From Epiperipatus broadwayi (lineage: Eukaryota; Onychophora; Udeonychophora; Euonychophora; Peripatidae): a DNA stretch of 64,000 bases. A program made the translations under genes and the position numbers. Positions within the stretch are counted from its first letter, which is position 1, and every line of letters starts with the position of its first letter. This document shows positions 12,703 to 24,434 of this stretch, in pieces. The notes beneath the pieces are model-generated. The model was given only the letters and a program-made list of their open reading frames with translations, was not told where the DNA came from and ran no database searches. Location: NCBI GenBank assembly GCA_028023455.1, contig JAQFVV010012396.1, positions 7,606,085 to 7,670,084 of the forward strand. The letters are read 5' to 3'.

Positions 12703-14074
12703 TGTAACGTTTATATATACGTTACAAATATATTGGCATTGGAAAAAAAAAAACTAAAAGATAAAAGTGGATTTAAAATTTTGTTGAGTAATTTTTTTTT
12801 AAAAAAAAAAACGTACAATGAGGGTTGAATTATTCTTCTTATTTTTTTTTATGTGATTAGTAATAACAGTAATTGGAGAGAACAAAAGAATTCCAAAAGC
12901 AAGTAAAAAAAGATAAGCTGAAAGTAGAAATACTCAAATTAATTAAAGATGGCTGAAAACTTGAAGAAAATAAAGACTTTATTACATAAAATTTATAAAG
13001 ACTGGATAAGATTAAAAAGGCATGGTACTAGCATGCGCAGAAGTCCTGAAAACTGGATATAAAAAGGAGGGATCCAGTTGAAGGAAGGTCTTGTTCGTTT
13101 TGTTTCTCTAGTTGGTCTTGGATAACATTAATATATCCAAGATCTCTCTTCGCTGAAGGAATTCGGCATGTCGCAGTGAACCGGAGCTTCTGAAGACATT
13201 GGACCTAATGATGTACACCAGGAAAAGCCTTTGTGACCGACTGGGGAAATGGACCACAAGATCAAGCAATAACCAAAAGGCCGAGCTCATTATAACCAAA
13301 AAACTATGCATAGTTATCTACTACTGAATTCATGAAACTTACCGGTAAGAATAATTATCCTGATTGTGACAAAGTTAACTATTTAAAACTACTCGTAAAA
13401 ATATACGTATAAAAGAATCCCGATAGTGACTTTAATTTTTCTATATGAGAGACTCTTATTTAACCAAGAACTTTTTGTTTATTTTAACTGATATTTATAT
13501 TTTCTGGATATTTCCCACCTGAATTAAATGTGTTCTCTCCAAGGTATTAATTAGCTACTTAACATGAAGTATTTTAGTTTGTCAAAATTAAAAATATTTC
13601 TAATATCAATTCTCATTTGTGCGTTATTAATAATAGTTATTATTTTTTATTATTAAATTTATTTTTAGTGTAATAAGATTTAAACGTAAGTTACCTTTGC
13701 CAATATGTTTCAATATGCCCAGGACTAATAATCGTAAAAAATTATTAATTCTCATTATGGTAGAATTACCGCCCCTAAAAAAAAAAAATATAATAAAAAT
13801 CTTTTTATTTATTTTTTTGTTTTACAACTTGCGAGAGGTGCTGGCGGCATATTTCAGCGGATTCTTAGGAATTCTGGTGCCCATAGTAAATAAAATTAAA
13901 AGTTGATTTTGTCAATAGCACAATTCGTAACAATTAATAGGCTGAAGTTGATCAGGAAAAATAGCTGTGTTTTTAGAATAGAAATACAACTTTCTTCTTT
14001 TTTGACATAGCTTGATCAACTCACGCGCAGTTTATATTAGCGTGTAAAGGCCTAGTAATACGAAAAATGTTACA
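12703..14074 (+). repeat. 3' LTR (1372 bp)
   Basis: Near-identical to 9168-10541, starting TGTAAC and ending GTTACA against (TA)n. Most of the substitutions relative to the 5' LTR are CG versus TG or CA pairs, for example CATCGG/CATTGG, CTTCGTG/CTTTGTG, TACGCC/TATGCC, ACCACC/ACCGCC and CAGTGG/CAGCGG. Confidence 0.9.
13058..13065 (+). promoter_or_regulatory. TATA box of 3' LTR
   Basis: TATAAAAA in the same context as in the 5' LTR. If active here it would drive transcription outward into the sequence after 14074. Confidence 0.5.
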
Positions 14075-15599
14075 ATATATATATATATAATGGAGTTTTG
14101 AATCACAGATATTTGAAATCATAAATGTGTTTATCACAGATATTAGTGGTTAATGTATAAATTTGAATATATATGCATATATTGCAATCTTTTGATTTGA
14201 TGGGTTCTCTAAAAAGACAAGTAGTTTCATTAAAGTCATCAAAATTTTAAATTTAGTATAGTTAAACAGTAAATGTATATATTTTAACGTAAATATTTAT
14301 CAAATATTAGTGTATTTGTAAGGTTGAGTTGTGATGAATTAATCACACATTTACTACTAAATTATATATATATTGTATACCTTAATAGTACATTGGTAAG
14401 TAATATGATTTTATAATTATAGTTTAAAATCAGTTGTATTTGTTAAAGTCAGTAGTGTTATTTTAAATTATGTGTGTGAAAAGTTTTCATGTGGTTACAA
14501 TTTTATTTTTAATAATTATTAAATCTATTTCGTCTTTTGGAAAATCAAAATTGTTACATTTAAAAGAAGTTGATAAAGTATAAATTAATATGATTATATA
14601 GTTTAAATTAATAAAATATTATTTAAAAGTAAAAGTGATAAGATAAAGTGCTTAAAAAACTTTACCAATATTTTAAATTATATCAAATATGAATGAGATT
14701 TTTTTTATGAGAAAAAATAAATGAGTTTATTAAATTTTCGATTTTCGAGATCAATAACCTAATCAATTGTTAAGGATATAATAATGTAATTGTATTTAAA
14801 GAATTTAATATATGGAAAACAAGAATATAAATGTACATTTTGATAATTGTTTTAAAAATAGCATGAATAATCTAAGGACTCTACATATGAAAATATATAT
14901 ATATATTTTAGTGTCCCGAAAATTATATGATATAATTTATATGTTAATAATAATAATTTAAATTTTAATAAATTTGAAATTTTAAAATTGTTATTTACAT
15001 TTTTTTGTGTTTGTTAGTGATTATGTAATGGAGTTGAATGTTATTAATATTATTTCAGGAATAAATGATGATAGATATGATTAAAAATTAAAAATTACTT
15101 GATAAAACCCTAATAAAAGACTTATTCATTATGTTTGTTACTATTCTTATAGAAAGTTAAATTATAAGGGTAATCAAGTTAATTGTAATTCTATGAGTTT
15201 TTATTTAATTTAATGAATAATTAATAAACTTAATATAATTTAAAATATTAAGGGTGTATATGATTGGATTATTATTATAATATTATAGGTGGTGGAATCT
15301 TAATAAAATTTCTCTTATTATTCCACTATCTTGATTAAAATTATTCTAATTGTAAATAAATAGTAAACCCTGAGAATTTATTAAAGTATTTTTGTATTAA
15401 AATGTAAATTTGATTTTAAAGTTATTAAAATGATAAGATATTATTTAGGAGTATTATAGATTATTAAGTAAGTTAAACATAATCCCAAATAAGAAACGTT
15501 ATTATTAATAAAGGTAGTCATTGATTTATTGTAAGGTTTTTGAAATGGTTAATAATATATCATAATGTAATGTTTTGTAATATTCAATGCCATTGGAGA
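14075..15599. other. AT-rich sequence without recognisable gene
   Basis: It begins with the (TA)n tract that flanks the LTR element. I see no open frame, RNA gene or repeat structure beyond short TA runs near 14350 and 14890. Confidence 0.45.
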
Positions 15600-15953
15600 A
15601 GTACTTTGCATGAATCCAATGTTCAAGTTCATTGACATTTTCTTGAAAATTTGTGATGATAGTGTTTTAGTTGTATTTATATGTTGGACTATTTCCATTA
15701 TCTAATATGAGTATTGAATGTCTTTAAAAAAAATTATCTTTATTTAAATATTCCAAATACATTCAACTTTTAGTAATAGCATATCAAACAGATTAGAATA
15801 TGCACAATGTTTTGAGAGGAATTATTCTTCTCTCTTCTTCAGGTATTGCTGGCCCATCCAGTGGCAATACTAGCATGGGAATTGAACCTGAACTCTAAGA
15901 TTCTTGAATATTGAATTTTAAGGTAATACTCTAACCAACTGAACTATACTGCC
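15600..15953 (-). repeat. tRNA-headed SINE (family D), copy 1
   Basis: Read on the minus strand from 15953, the head has an A box (TATAGTTCAGTTGGTTAGAG) and a B box (GGTTCAATTCCC) about 45 bp later. Then come CTGAAGAAGAGAGAAGAAT and an AT-rich body containing TGGAAATAGTCCAACATATA. A second copy at 49196-49465 on the plus strand matches head, middle and body in order. That establishes a dispersed tRNA-derived SINE. No long A-tail is clear. Confidence 0.75.
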
Positions 15954-16108
15954 AAAGGCAACAATCAGTAAAAAAATTATATACTTATCTATAAGGTTCC
16001 TTCTGATTTGTTGACTAATAAAATGTTGACTATAGTAACAGTTTTATTTTATTTTATATAAGCATATTGAATTTTGTACTATTTTGATTCCTATATTTAT
16101 TTTGTTTG

Positions 16109-16112
<4 letters not shown>

Positions 16113-16163
<51 letters not shown>
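16113..16163. repeat. (TA)n microsatellite, ~51 bp
   Basis: An uninterrupted alternating TA tract; the isoleucine/tyrosine repeat frame across it is meaningless. Confidence 0.95.
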
Positions 16164-16168
<5 letters not shown>

Positions 16169-17242
16169 CAGATATACTGTTCCACATATATATTCAAAAG
16201 ATCCTCCCCACCCCATTTAAAAAGACTAGCATGATTTGTCATTAAAAAAGAAAAGAAAAGGCTTAATAATGGTTAAGGAAAACTAAAAAGTTAAAGAAAC
16301 AAAAGAATCATGAAAATTGACAGCAATAAAAAAGGAAATATAATTTCGTCAAATTAAAAAAGAAAAAAGCCAACAAATACGTTTAAATCTGCAATTAAAA
16401 AAAAGTACAAATCTTTATTAAGATTCATCAATCTAAGAAAGAAAATCATTATTTTCTATAATTGACAGAAAAAAAATAAAGATAAATCATTATTGATTTT
16501 ATAGTTTTAAATTACGATATAAATAAAAGCTGGCATTTATTAAAAATATTACATTTTTAATTTTTGGAACGATGTCGTCATATAAAATGTGATAATAGCT
16601 TGAGGCAGTCTTAATAAATTGGAAAACATGGCTAATCCTTATGATTTCTTATCTATCTAGCTAAAAGTAGATTGTCCAATCCTTAAGAAGAAAAAAGCAC
16701 TTGGGCTTAAATGAGAGCTGTATAACAAATCAGATACAGTGGGAAGTGCTCCTTAATCAATCCAGGGAGGAGAATATAAATAGATGAATTGGAAGTTCAC
16801 ACCAGAGTTTTTCAAGGAGATTTTGTAGAGATATTTTTAAAGTAGATTTTAAAGATTTTTTGAAAAAGATTTTAATTTTAAAAAGATATTAAGAGCAGTT
16901 GAAGAAGTAAGAAAAGTGAAGACTTAAAAGTTAAAATTTTCATCTAAGTGTTACTTGACTATTTAATTGACAGATGATCTTAAGGAACCTTGGAATATAA
17001 TATTTATAGCCACTGTTAATAATGGAAAAGGAAAATTTTATTAAGGATATCATAACAATGGAAGGCTAATTCGTAACAGCTTCTTCTCTTCATCCAAAAG
17101 CCATGGTTCTCCAAGATTTGCCTGGGTAAACATCACGAAAAGTAAATAATGCCATTCAGCTGAAATAAAATGACCCCTTTTTGATGGAACAAACTGGATA
17201 TAAAAAAATGAAGGCAACAATTTTATAAAATATTTAATATTT
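16164..17242. other. Gene-free stretch; isolated TATAAATA motif
   Basis: Purine-rich AT sequence. A TATAAATA motif in a less AT-rich context lies near 16775, but no open frame follows, so I do not call a promoter. Around 17040-17180 the sequence is slightly less AT-rich with no recognisable content. Confidence 0.35.
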
Positions 17243-17520
17243 ATATGTGTTTATAAAAGACAAACAAAATATCTTTCTTAGAAAAAAAAAATTATGAATA
17301 AAAATAGTGACGTAAAAATACGTTTATTAATAATAAATTGTAAATGCTAGATGTCTTAAATGTCAATAATCAAAAGGTATTTTATTCAATACTTATACAT
17401 GTTTATAAAAATAAAAACAAAACAAACATCTGTCTTAAAAATAAATTATGTGAAAATATGTTTACTAATGATAAATTATAAATATTAAAAATATCTGTAA
17501 TCAAAATGCATTTTTAATGA
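17243..17520. repeat. Diverged tandem duplication, ~140-155 bp unit
   Basis: Two successive units share GTTTATAAAA, then AAACA(A)A..ATCT..CTTA, then AAATA(C/T)GTTTA(T/C)TAAT(A/G)ATAAATT. They start near 17243 and 17396. Confidence 0.5.
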
Positions 17521-17779
17521 GGTAAATCATAAATGATTAACTTCTTATATGCAGAAACATCTAGATTTAAAAAAACAACAACTAAAAATGAATACTTATA
17601 ACGATTTATATTACTGATATACAAATAAGTATACCTAGAAGAGTCAGAAATACTGAGCTATTACATATAACTCTTACTGGCTAATAAATAAATGCAACTG
17701 CTGATCAATTTATAGGTAGAAATATACATCTGTGGCAGACCAAATAACAATATTTATGCTATATATTAGAATAACTAAA

Positions 17780-18105
17780 TAAAAATTACAGATGCTTACA
17801 TGCATCTCGATGGTATATAAATAAAATAATGAAACTTATGCATATAAATGCACATTCATACTTGACTGGATTATGAATAGTCCACAAACCCTGAATTGTT
17901 TACATTACCTGATTTGATAAATTAAAAATAATAATGAAATACTATATGGATTATAAATGCTTACCTGCATATTGATTTTATGTGAAGAAAATAATGAAAC
18001 TTATGCATATAAATGCACATTTACTCTTTGAATTCTTTACCCAAGATAAATCAAAATGAGCCTTCATTTGAAATGAAGGATGAACTTTATTAGAATGACT
18101 TGTAA
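17780..18105. repeat. Tandem duplication, ~165-bp unit
   Basis: AATAATGAAACTTATGCATA and the bases following it occur in two blocks about 165 bp apart (near 17825 and 17990), each preceded by a similar TGCTTAC(A/C)TGCAT segment. Further partial matches extend towards 18540 (TATTATTGGA(A/T)GTATACCAA at about 18231 and 18435), so the region grew by local duplication. Confidence 0.6.
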
Positions 18106-19172
18106 ATGAGCTATTGATCAATAAACTGCTTGCAACCTTTTCATAAATGAACTGAAAATGAGTCATCACATGGATATTAAAGAACTATTGAGAGGACTTT
18201 ATTATACAACAAATTACATTCTTTAAGTGCTATTATTGGAAGTATACCAAAGAAACACAATGGACCGTAAATAAAATATTTGTTTGAATTAAGTGGGAAA
18301 TCTGAATCAAATGCTATCAGTTGTCTTCATTATTATCTCTGTTGTCTTCATGTATCGCATTCCTCTCTGTGAATTAACTAAATAACTAAAGATGTAAATG
18401 GTTAAAGAACTTGCATTCTTTAATTCATATTGTACTATTATTGGATGTATACCAAGAGACAAGATAAATTAAAATAAATCTTCACATGAATGTGAAGGAA
18501 CTTTATTTGATGGACATTTATTTAAACCTGTTATTAAATAAAATTATTGTTACTTAAAATTAATTTTAGTTATCCAGTTGTTCAATTCTATTTTTTTTGT
18601 TATTGCATCACTCATCATTCAGTGCACTTGTTCACGAGAATCTCATGCCTCCTGAGCTATATCTGGCATAACTAGACCTAGGTAAGTCAGGTTGTAGTGA
18701 GATGGAACTCTAGTGGTGCCATTTGAAAAACCAAACACAGAAATGTCTAGATGCTTCCAGTCTCTATGGTGCTACATCCTCTGATGAGCAGAAAATATTG
18801 TTGTAGGGGATAACATCTGCATTGGGGAATGTCAATTGATAGTTCCTTCCTGCAACATGCTAATCAGGAAATTGTTACAACTGAGGTAATAAAGTGGTTG
18901 TACGGTGGTCCAGTTACTATATATATATATATATGAAATCTTATAATTAAATCTCAGTAAATACAATAATCAAAAATTTTAAAAAATGCAAAAAATATAT
19001 TCTATGTGTGTGGATCTTATTGCTACAATGTAAAGTTAGTGTTTGTACTAGTGGTTTACTGGTTAAAAATGTATACTGGAAACATCTGAATTTCTTTTTT
19101 ATGGTATTACTCTTGTTTGATAAAGCTAGATTATTTGGGATTCTCATTATAAGGTGTTACATGTTCAATTCT

Positions 19173-19175
<3 letters not shown>
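18106..19175. other. Gene-free stretch with a less AT-rich patch at about 18600-18920
   Basis: The patch at 18600-18920 has clearly more G and C than its surroundings but no long open frame, tRNA box or known repeat that I recognise. It may be an old transposon fragment. It ends at a (TA)n at about 18919-18934. Confidence 0.35.

Positions 19176-19248
<73 letters not shown>
19176..19248. repeat. (TA)n microsatellite, ~73 bp
   Basis: Uninterrupted TA tract, immediately followed by TGTACC, a junction seen repeatedly in this window. Confidence 0.95.
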
Positions 19249-19251
<3 letters not shown>

Positions 19252-20943
19252 ACCACCATCGAATATATGGGTTAAAAACCCCACATATATTCTGCATTAT
19301 GTATATTTATTTAAAAATAAATGATCAAATTAATTTTGAAAAAAAAAAAAGAAAAGTGAGAATAATAAAATAGAAAGAGAATATGGGTTTTAAAGAGCTT
19401 TTTTGTCAAAATGCAAACTTGCAAAATAAAGTATTGCTTTACCTGCTTCTTTTAAAAATAAAAGAAAAGTTTTAATATTAAAGAGTGAGTAGGAGGGAGG
19501 GGGAATAATTCTAAATAAAAGTTGAAACTAGCTCTTCCTTTTTATAAATTTAAAAAATATTGTATGGATGAAAAAGAAATAAATAATAATGAATAAATGT
19601 AAAAATAAAATTAGACTAAAAATATAATTTGTAAAGAGAAAATTTTTAAAATAGCAATTCATTAAAGATTACTTGGCTGATAAAAAAAAGCTCCCAATTA
19701 AATTAATTAAAAAACACCAGTGAACACTATCTTATTGAAGTATTAGACTAATCTTAGCAAGAAATTAGATTAAAATGGAATGCAAAAATTAATTAAGGAA
19801 ATACAAAATTAATTAAACTGATCAAAGGATAATAAGGAAAAACAATGAGAGGGAGAAATATAAAAGGCAGGAGACAATAAATTTATATATTTCTAGTCAG
19901 ATTGTCTCAGATGCAGTAAAATTATTATTCAACACTGCTGTATTACTACTAAAATTAAAGATGAGAAGACAGTGAAAAGCTATCCATGTTTTCAGTATGT
20001 GTATACATCGACCTATCTTTACTGAAGGCTGACCTAGCAGCATGAAGTGCTAAACAATACCCAAAGTGTTTGGCTAGCCTTCAATCCTAGTCCTCAGTAC
20101 CAATCAGATGTTTTCTACCTGGAACTTATGCCAATGTCATGATCTGTGAACTACTGATAATCCTTCTCTCTCATTGTAAACTGGAAACTCAATAAGAGGC
20201 CAAAACCATTGATGGAAATCAAAGGCCAACCAGTTGGTAGTCAACAAGTAAGGAAACAAGCAAGGAACTGAATCCATAAAAGTGTGGTGGTCTATTTAAA
20301 ATCCAAGGTAAATATAATTCTCTTTCTTCCATTCTAAATATCTACACATACATATGAATGAAAGAATCTAATGAAATCTCATACTTACAGCAAAATGTAA
20401 TATTTAATATTGCATATGTACATTTTTATTATATTGTGTTATAATTATGTGTGTGTGTAAAAATAAATATTTGCTTAATTGTTGTTTAATCAATTCTGTC
20501 TATTAGAACTGCATCACTAGTAAGTTAATTTATAAATAACTATAACTATTTGGCAAGTGTACCAAATATTCTCCCCTCACAATTGAGAAAATGATCTAGC
20601 TTGGTATATTTCAAGTTCTGGATTGTATACCTATCTTTCAGGGCATGCTGACTATACAACCTGTAGTTAGCTGGCACTAAGGTTAATCCTCAAAACAAAT
20701 AAAGTGCTTCAAATGGCAGGATTTGAATCTAGCAGTTGAGAAATGCTATAGCCTGGAAATATGATCATAGGTTATACTTTGTATAGCCTCAGTCTGTTTA
20801 TAGGTACCATTAATGTTTCACCTATCTGTGGTATATTATACTTCTTTGCTAGAAGGGCTGGTCTGTTGCTGTAGTGGAAGTGCAGCCAGAATTGAAATTG
20901 AGATTTAAAGAAAATAATTAGAGATTTTTTCCAACCTAGTTCA

Positions 20944-20944
<1 letters not shown>
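19249..20944. other. Gene-free stretch starting TGTACCA after (TA)n
   Basis: It starts TGTACCACCATCG against (TA)n. Less AT-rich patches at about 19990-20310 and 20560-20900 contain no open frame or RNA signal I can name. TGGTACA occurs just beyond the next TA tract at 20987-20993, so a TGTACCA...TGGTACA unit is conceivable but unproven. Confidence 0.3.
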
Positions 20945-20981
<37 letters not shown>

Positions 20982-20990
20982 TTTTCTGGT

Positions 20991-21026
<36 letters not shown>

Positions 21027-21036
21027 ACCAGAAAAG
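20945..21036. repeat. (TA)n tracts with a perfect 56-bp palindrome
   Basis: A first TA tract spans 20945-20980. Then 20981-21036 is fully self-complementary: CTTTTCTGGTACA, (AT)15, TGTACCAGAAAAG. Such a sequence can extrude as a cruciform. Confidence 0.9.
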
Positions 21037-22335
21037 GGGGGTTGGGGTGGAAATGGGATTGTACCTGTGGTTATGGAAAATCATCATCACTCCCAGTCAA
21101 TTTTAAATGAAATATCAAATTAATTATTAATGTTTAACAATTATAAAAATATACAAGTAATTTTATATATGAAGAGAGCATGAGAGAGAGAGATCTCTGA
21201 GAGAGATCAGACAGCTAACTATAATTAACTAACCATCAACCAGCATTATAAAAAATATAAGTAAAAGTAGGTAACACTCAAAATAAGCCATTCATCAACA
21301 TGAATGATCAATCAAAATAAATCAGGAGAATAAATCAGAATAAAATCAACAGTCCTTCTTGGGCTGGATTTAAACAATAAAAACATAAATCAACAGACAA
21401 TCTGCTGACTGGATTGGAAATGGGTCTTCTGTAGATCAAATTAAATAATTAGTCTTTGCCAGCTTGGGTAATTATTTAAACCATAGTTTGGATGCTCAAA
21501 CTAAGTGCTCATCAATCAGAATACATAATAAAACATCTGAAAAACAATAATACTTTGACATTAAAACATGTTGATCATCATCAATGTTCTGACCACTTGG
21601 TACCATTAATGTACTGGCCAAGTATAAACTTTAATAAGTCTAAACTAAAATAAAAGGTAATGCAGGGGCTTTGAAAAATATAAATTCTCAGGCCAAGCCA
21701 GGACAAGGTCATACTGGCTGCCCCTTTAGTGCTAAATACATTCCCATTTATATATTAGCCATTATACATAAATCTAGCTTACAAGAACACAAGCTCTATT
21801 ACTGTATGTGACCAAGAGATGATGGAAACAGATATTCTAAAAATATTTAGAACTAACTGGAATAATTTTTATAATTGAACATAAGTTTTTTAATAACAAT
21901 ATAATAAAATGATATTAAGGTCTTTAAAATATGGTTATATACATATAAACTTCTTGATTTTGATTACTATACTAATTTCAAATTTATCACATTGTGATTT
22001 ACATGAATAATATATGCAATTCAAGTTGTTACATTGGTTTACATATATGTTCCATTAGATTTATTTAAAACTCATTCAGCACACAGGCATGTGCCTTGAT
22101 ATAAAATTAACATGTTTGAATTTATCAAAATAATAAAATTATTAAAAATATATTTCATAATTAATTCCATTTGAAAACTATATACATAAAATTTACACAT
22201 ATATATGCATCTATGAACATATAGATGATATGAATATTATTAAATAATCTCTTTTTTTTTCAGTCAATAAAAATATTTTCTTTTAATTTAAAAAAATAAA
22301 GTCAATTTTTTGACAGGTAACTCAAACGTTTTTTT
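21037..22335. other. Gene-free stretch, purine-rich with (GA)n
   Basis: A short GA-rich segment lies at about 21172-21210 (GAGAGAGAGAGATCTCTGAGAG, partly palindromic). The remainder, including a less AT-rich area at 21300-21780, has no gene I recognise. Confidence 0.35.
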
Positions 22336-23766
22336 GGTAGTTGAGGAGGGAGTGTACTGCTGCCATCAGATGGTGCTGTGACATTATCAACAACTGGCCT
22401 GAAACCTGCAAGTGATAAATTTATTTTCGAAAGTGGCTCAAAATTCACAAATTAAAAAAAAAAGTTACAAAAGTGGTTAAAAATTCACAAATAAAAAAAA
22501 AAAATACGAAAGTGGCTAAAAATTGGCAAGTAAAAAAAAATAGTTACGAAAGTGCCTAAAAATTGATAAGTAAAAAAAAAAGTTATGAAACTGACTAAAA
22601 ATTGACAAGTAAAAAAAAAAAGTTACTAACCTGACTACCAAAGTGGCTAAAATTTGACAAATAAAAAAAAAAGCGATGAAAGTGTCTGAAAATTGCCCAA
22701 TAAAAAACAAAAGAACAAAATGCTATGAAATTCAAATAAAAAATATAAAAAAAACCCATGAACACCCCCCCCCTAAATTCAATATTTCTTCATTTAAATC
22801 GAAAAATAGAAATGTCTGAGGATATATATATACACAAGAAATAGATCATAAAAGAAAAAACAAGAAAATGGTAAGAAATCCTATAATAATTCAAATTTAA
22901 AAAATTAATAAGTCCGTGATTAATACAAAAACAAACATGGCAGACAAAAGTGGCTCAAAATTCACAAATAAAATAAAAAAAACCAAATGCTATGAAATTG
23001 AACTAAAAAAAATAAAAAAGCGATTAAAGTGTCTGAAAAATGACAAATAAAAAAAAAACAAAATGGTATGAAATTCAAATAAAAAAAATGAAAAAACCAT
23101 GCAATTACGAGAAACACCTACCCCTCCCCCCAAATAAAAAATTATTCACTTAAATCGAGAAATAAAAATGACTGAGGATATATATATCCAAGAAATACAT
23201 GGAAAAGTATAAATTATATTAAAAACAAACAAGAAAATGATGTAATATCCTATAATAATTAAAATTTAAAAAATAACTGAGTCCATGATTGATCAAACAG
23301 CAAACATGGTGGACAAAAAAGCGGGAATTCCAAAATCATCAAATTATTTACCTTTCAACATTTTAAGTAGCTGTCAATATTTGCAAATGATCAGATATAA
23401 AAGCAATGGTTATATAAGCTAAAAAGAATAGTACAGTACTATAAAATTCAAATTTAAAAATTTCATGAAAATAAGAGAAAGACCTCCCCCTCCCCAACAT
23501 CAAAATGTCTACACTTAAATCGAAAAATAAAAATGACTGAAGATATTTATATATCCAAGAAATACATGGAAAGTATAAATTATATTAAAAACAAACAAGA
23601 AAATGATGTAATATCCTATAATAATTAAAATTTAAAAAATAACTGAGTCTGTGATTGATCAAACAGCAAACATGGTGGACAAACACGGCAAATTAAGGAG
23701 CTTTCAATATTTGCAAATGATCAGATTTAAATGCAACGGTTATATAAGCTAAAAAGAATATTACTG
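22336..23766 (+). repeat. Left terminal inverted repeat of Merlin (~1.43 kb)
   Basis: It pairs with 27121-28454 over nearly its full length. After an end segment of about 90 bp comes an A-rich minisatellite. Then there are three direct copies, about 360 bp apart, of a block with GACTGA(G/A)GATAT, AAGAAATA, TCCTATAATAATT and GTGATTGATCAAACAGCAAA (first copy near 22800, then 23160 and 23525). The inner boundary lies after AAGCTAAAAAGAATATTAC. Confidence 0.85.
22429..22700. repeat. Minisatellite within the Merlin left arm, ~40-bp unit
   Basis: About seven units of the form GAAAGTGGCTAAAAATTGACAAGTAAAAAAAAAGTTAC follow each other with substitutions in the middle positions. The mirrored array lies in the right arm at about 28185-28370. 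Open frames rich in Phe and Leu across both arrays (22516-22710 minus, 28176-28364 plus) are artefacts of the repeat. Confidence 0.8.
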
Positions 23767-24099
23767 GTTTGAAATTATGACATATCATCAAAAATAAGTC
23801 AAACGTAAAACATACCCACTACCCCAATGAAGACTTTCTATCCAAAAATAGGTAACAAATTATTTAGCTATAAAGCAATTAACTGTTATCTGGCTTTCAA
23901 ATTATGGCATATCTAAATTGATCAATAATATTTAACTAATTAAAAAGCAATACACAAAAAATAGTAATCAATGTAAAAAAGCAATACACAAAAAATAATT
24001 ACCAAAGTCCTCCCAATCATTCGTAGTAGGCACTTGAATGTGTTCAGCATAAAAATCCATTAAGAACATTATTTTGATTTAGAGTTCCCATTTTAAATA
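23767..24099. other. Merlin internal non-coding segment
   Basis: AT-rich sequence between the left inverted repeat and the 89-bp repeat array. No frame or motif is seen. Confidence 0.5.
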
Positions 24100-24404
24100 G
24101 TAACAGAAGATTAAGTAACGATGCTTATTTTGTTTAAAAAAGTACAGCAAAGATGTCCAAATTATGAAGCTTTTAACACAAGTGAATAGTAATACAAGAT
24201 TAAGTAACAATGCTTATTTTGTTTAAAAAAGTACAGCAAAGATGTCCAAATTATGAAGCTTTTAACACAAGTGAATAGTAATACAAGATTAACTAACAAT
24301 GCTTATTTTGTTTAAAAAAGTACAGCAAAGATGTCCAAATTATGAAGCTTTTAACACAATTGAATAGTAATACAAGATTAAGTCACGATGGTTACAGCAA
24401 AGAT
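24100..24404. repeat. Tandem repeat, 89-bp unit, ~3.4 copies, inside Merlin
   Basis: Units start at 24100, 24189, 24278 and 24367. Each reads GTAA.A.AAGATTAAGTAAC.ATGCTTATTTTG, then AAAGTACAGCAAAGATGTCCA and TTATGAAGCTTTTAACACAA. The units are nearly identical, so the expansion is recent relative to the element. The array lies just downstream of the transposase end. Confidence 0.9.
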
Positions 24405-24434
24405 GGCAGAAATTAGCAGATTATAGTTTAGAAT

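Larger units (their letters stand above)
9168..14074 (+). mobile_element. Gag-only LTR retrotransposon, complete with both LTRs
   Basis: The element is 4907 bp: LTR 9168-10541, internal region 10542-12702, LTR 12703-14074. Each LTR begins TGTAAC and ends GTTACA, the TG...CA hallmark with a 6-bp inverted end. A primer-binding-site candidate starts two bases after the 5' LTR and a Gag frame follows. The internal region is only about 2.16 kb and shows no reverse transcriptase, RNase H or integrase, so the element probably depended on an autonomous relative. Both flanks are (TA)n, so the 4-6 bp target duplication cannot be read. By eye the LTRs differ by about 20 substitutions plus small indels, roughly 1.5%, so insertion is fairly recent. 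Gag resembles the Ty3/Gypsy-type retrotransposon Gag family. Confidence 0.85.

Noticed and set aside
9576-13906. Open frames inside the LTRs (9576-9779 -, 13108-13311 -, 13697-13906 +)
   Set aside because: LTR sequence; two are the same frame in the two LTRs and the third spans an A-run. No known protein.
16054-16242. Isoleucine/tyrosine-repeat frames across (TA)n, also at 19008-19373, 30728-30978 and 54334-54558
   Set aside because: Translation of microsatellites, not genes.
22429-22700. CRISPR array
   Set aside because: Repeats are continuous, A-rich and diverged, without unique spacers, and sit inside a eukaryotic transposon arm.
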